Source: Verrucomicrobiota bacterium (GTDB lineage Bacteria; Verrucomicrobiota; Kiritimatiellia; SS1-B-03-39; UBA6053). Taken from it: DNA of 42,282 nt. The position numbers and the translations under genes are program-made. Positions 42,179-42,282 of the stretch are shown here, piece after piece. Position 1 is the stretch's first letter. Each line of letters opens with the position of its first letter. The DNA is taken from positions 1-42,282 of the forward strand of contig JAFIGC010000035.1 in assembly GCA_020831635.1 (NCBI GenBank). Reading direction: 5' to 3'. A model generated the notes under the pieces. The model saw only the letters and a list, made by a program, of their open reading frames with translations, was not told the DNA's origin and made no database searches.

Positions 42179-42282
42179 TGGATTGATAAACTTTGGCAAT
42201 TGGCAACCGGCACTAAGAAGATATTTTTTACGGCTGATTTTTCTAAGAGAGCCATGCTTTGGAATGTTTTGAAGTAAGCAAG

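Noticed and set aside
42042-42272. 76-codon frame at the right end
   Set aside because: It runs through the repeated block and heptamers and has no family pattern or ribosome site.

Overview
The window looks like a chromosomal segment of a Gram-negative, fairly GC-rich bacterium. Verrucomicrobiota or a neighbouring PVC lineage is the best guess. That is an inference from the mix of genes (RNase HIII, one-chain GcvP, secreted and cytosolic beta-helix proteins, a stand-alone OvoA-type methyltransferase, an outer-membrane polysaccharide export set) and from very repeat-rich intergenic DNA. No rRNA, tRNA, CRISPR array, transposase or phage structural gene was seen.

Layout. 0-5 kb: a zinc-ribbon/PspC membrane protein, a secreted beta-helix protein, a VOC protein and a membrane-anchored unknown, separated by two repeat-filled gaps. 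5.1-6.0 kb: a short AT-richer patch with three small unknown proteins. 6.0-14.3 kb: a long-chain acyl-CoA ligase overlapping a BASS-type symporter, a zinc-ribbon coiled-coil protein, a DUF2062-like/NTF2-like pair, a REC-GGDEF-REC diguanylate cyclase, a DJ-1 protein and RNase HIII. 14.35-21.4 kb: an exopolysaccharide block on the plus strand (two secreted or outer-membrane proteins, a Wzc-type tyrosine autokinase, a Wza-type export lipoprotein, a Wzy/O-antigen-ligase-type membrane protein with TPRs). 21.4-26.2 kb, minus strand: a YfcE-type phosphodiesterase and a gcvP-gcvT operon preceded by a tandem glycine riboswitch; gcvH is not present. 26.4-30.1 kb: a histidine kinase overlapping a hybrid kinase with a receiver at each end. 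30-34 kb: parB, an M29-like aminopeptidase overlapping an OvoA C-terminal-type methyltransferase, and a GT2 glycosyltransferase. 34-37 kb: a lipoprotein, a repeat element with perfect 20-bp inverted ends, and a large beta-helix protein whose last codons lie in one of those ends.

37.3-42.3 kb is an accessory region: a small protein transcribed divergently from an XRE-HTH/ImmA-IrrE metalloprotease gene followed by a PIN-like gene, then a DUF91/NucS-like gene that has lost its middle, then a Fic gene between two direct repeats of about 260 bp. The HTH-protease plus PIN pair, with what looks like a leaderless start and paired ATGTATAC boxes over the divergent promoter, is the best candidate for an undescribed toxin-antitoxin-like or stress-response module.

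The repeats are a theme of their own: 7-bp-period tandem repeats of different sequence in several gaps, a 94-bp unit present twice, a roughly 390-bp large inverted repeat, paired TTCCGA-N3-TCGGAA palindromes both between genes and inside a coding sequence, and composite hairpin blocks. All family assignments come from reading motifs by eye; no database search was run.
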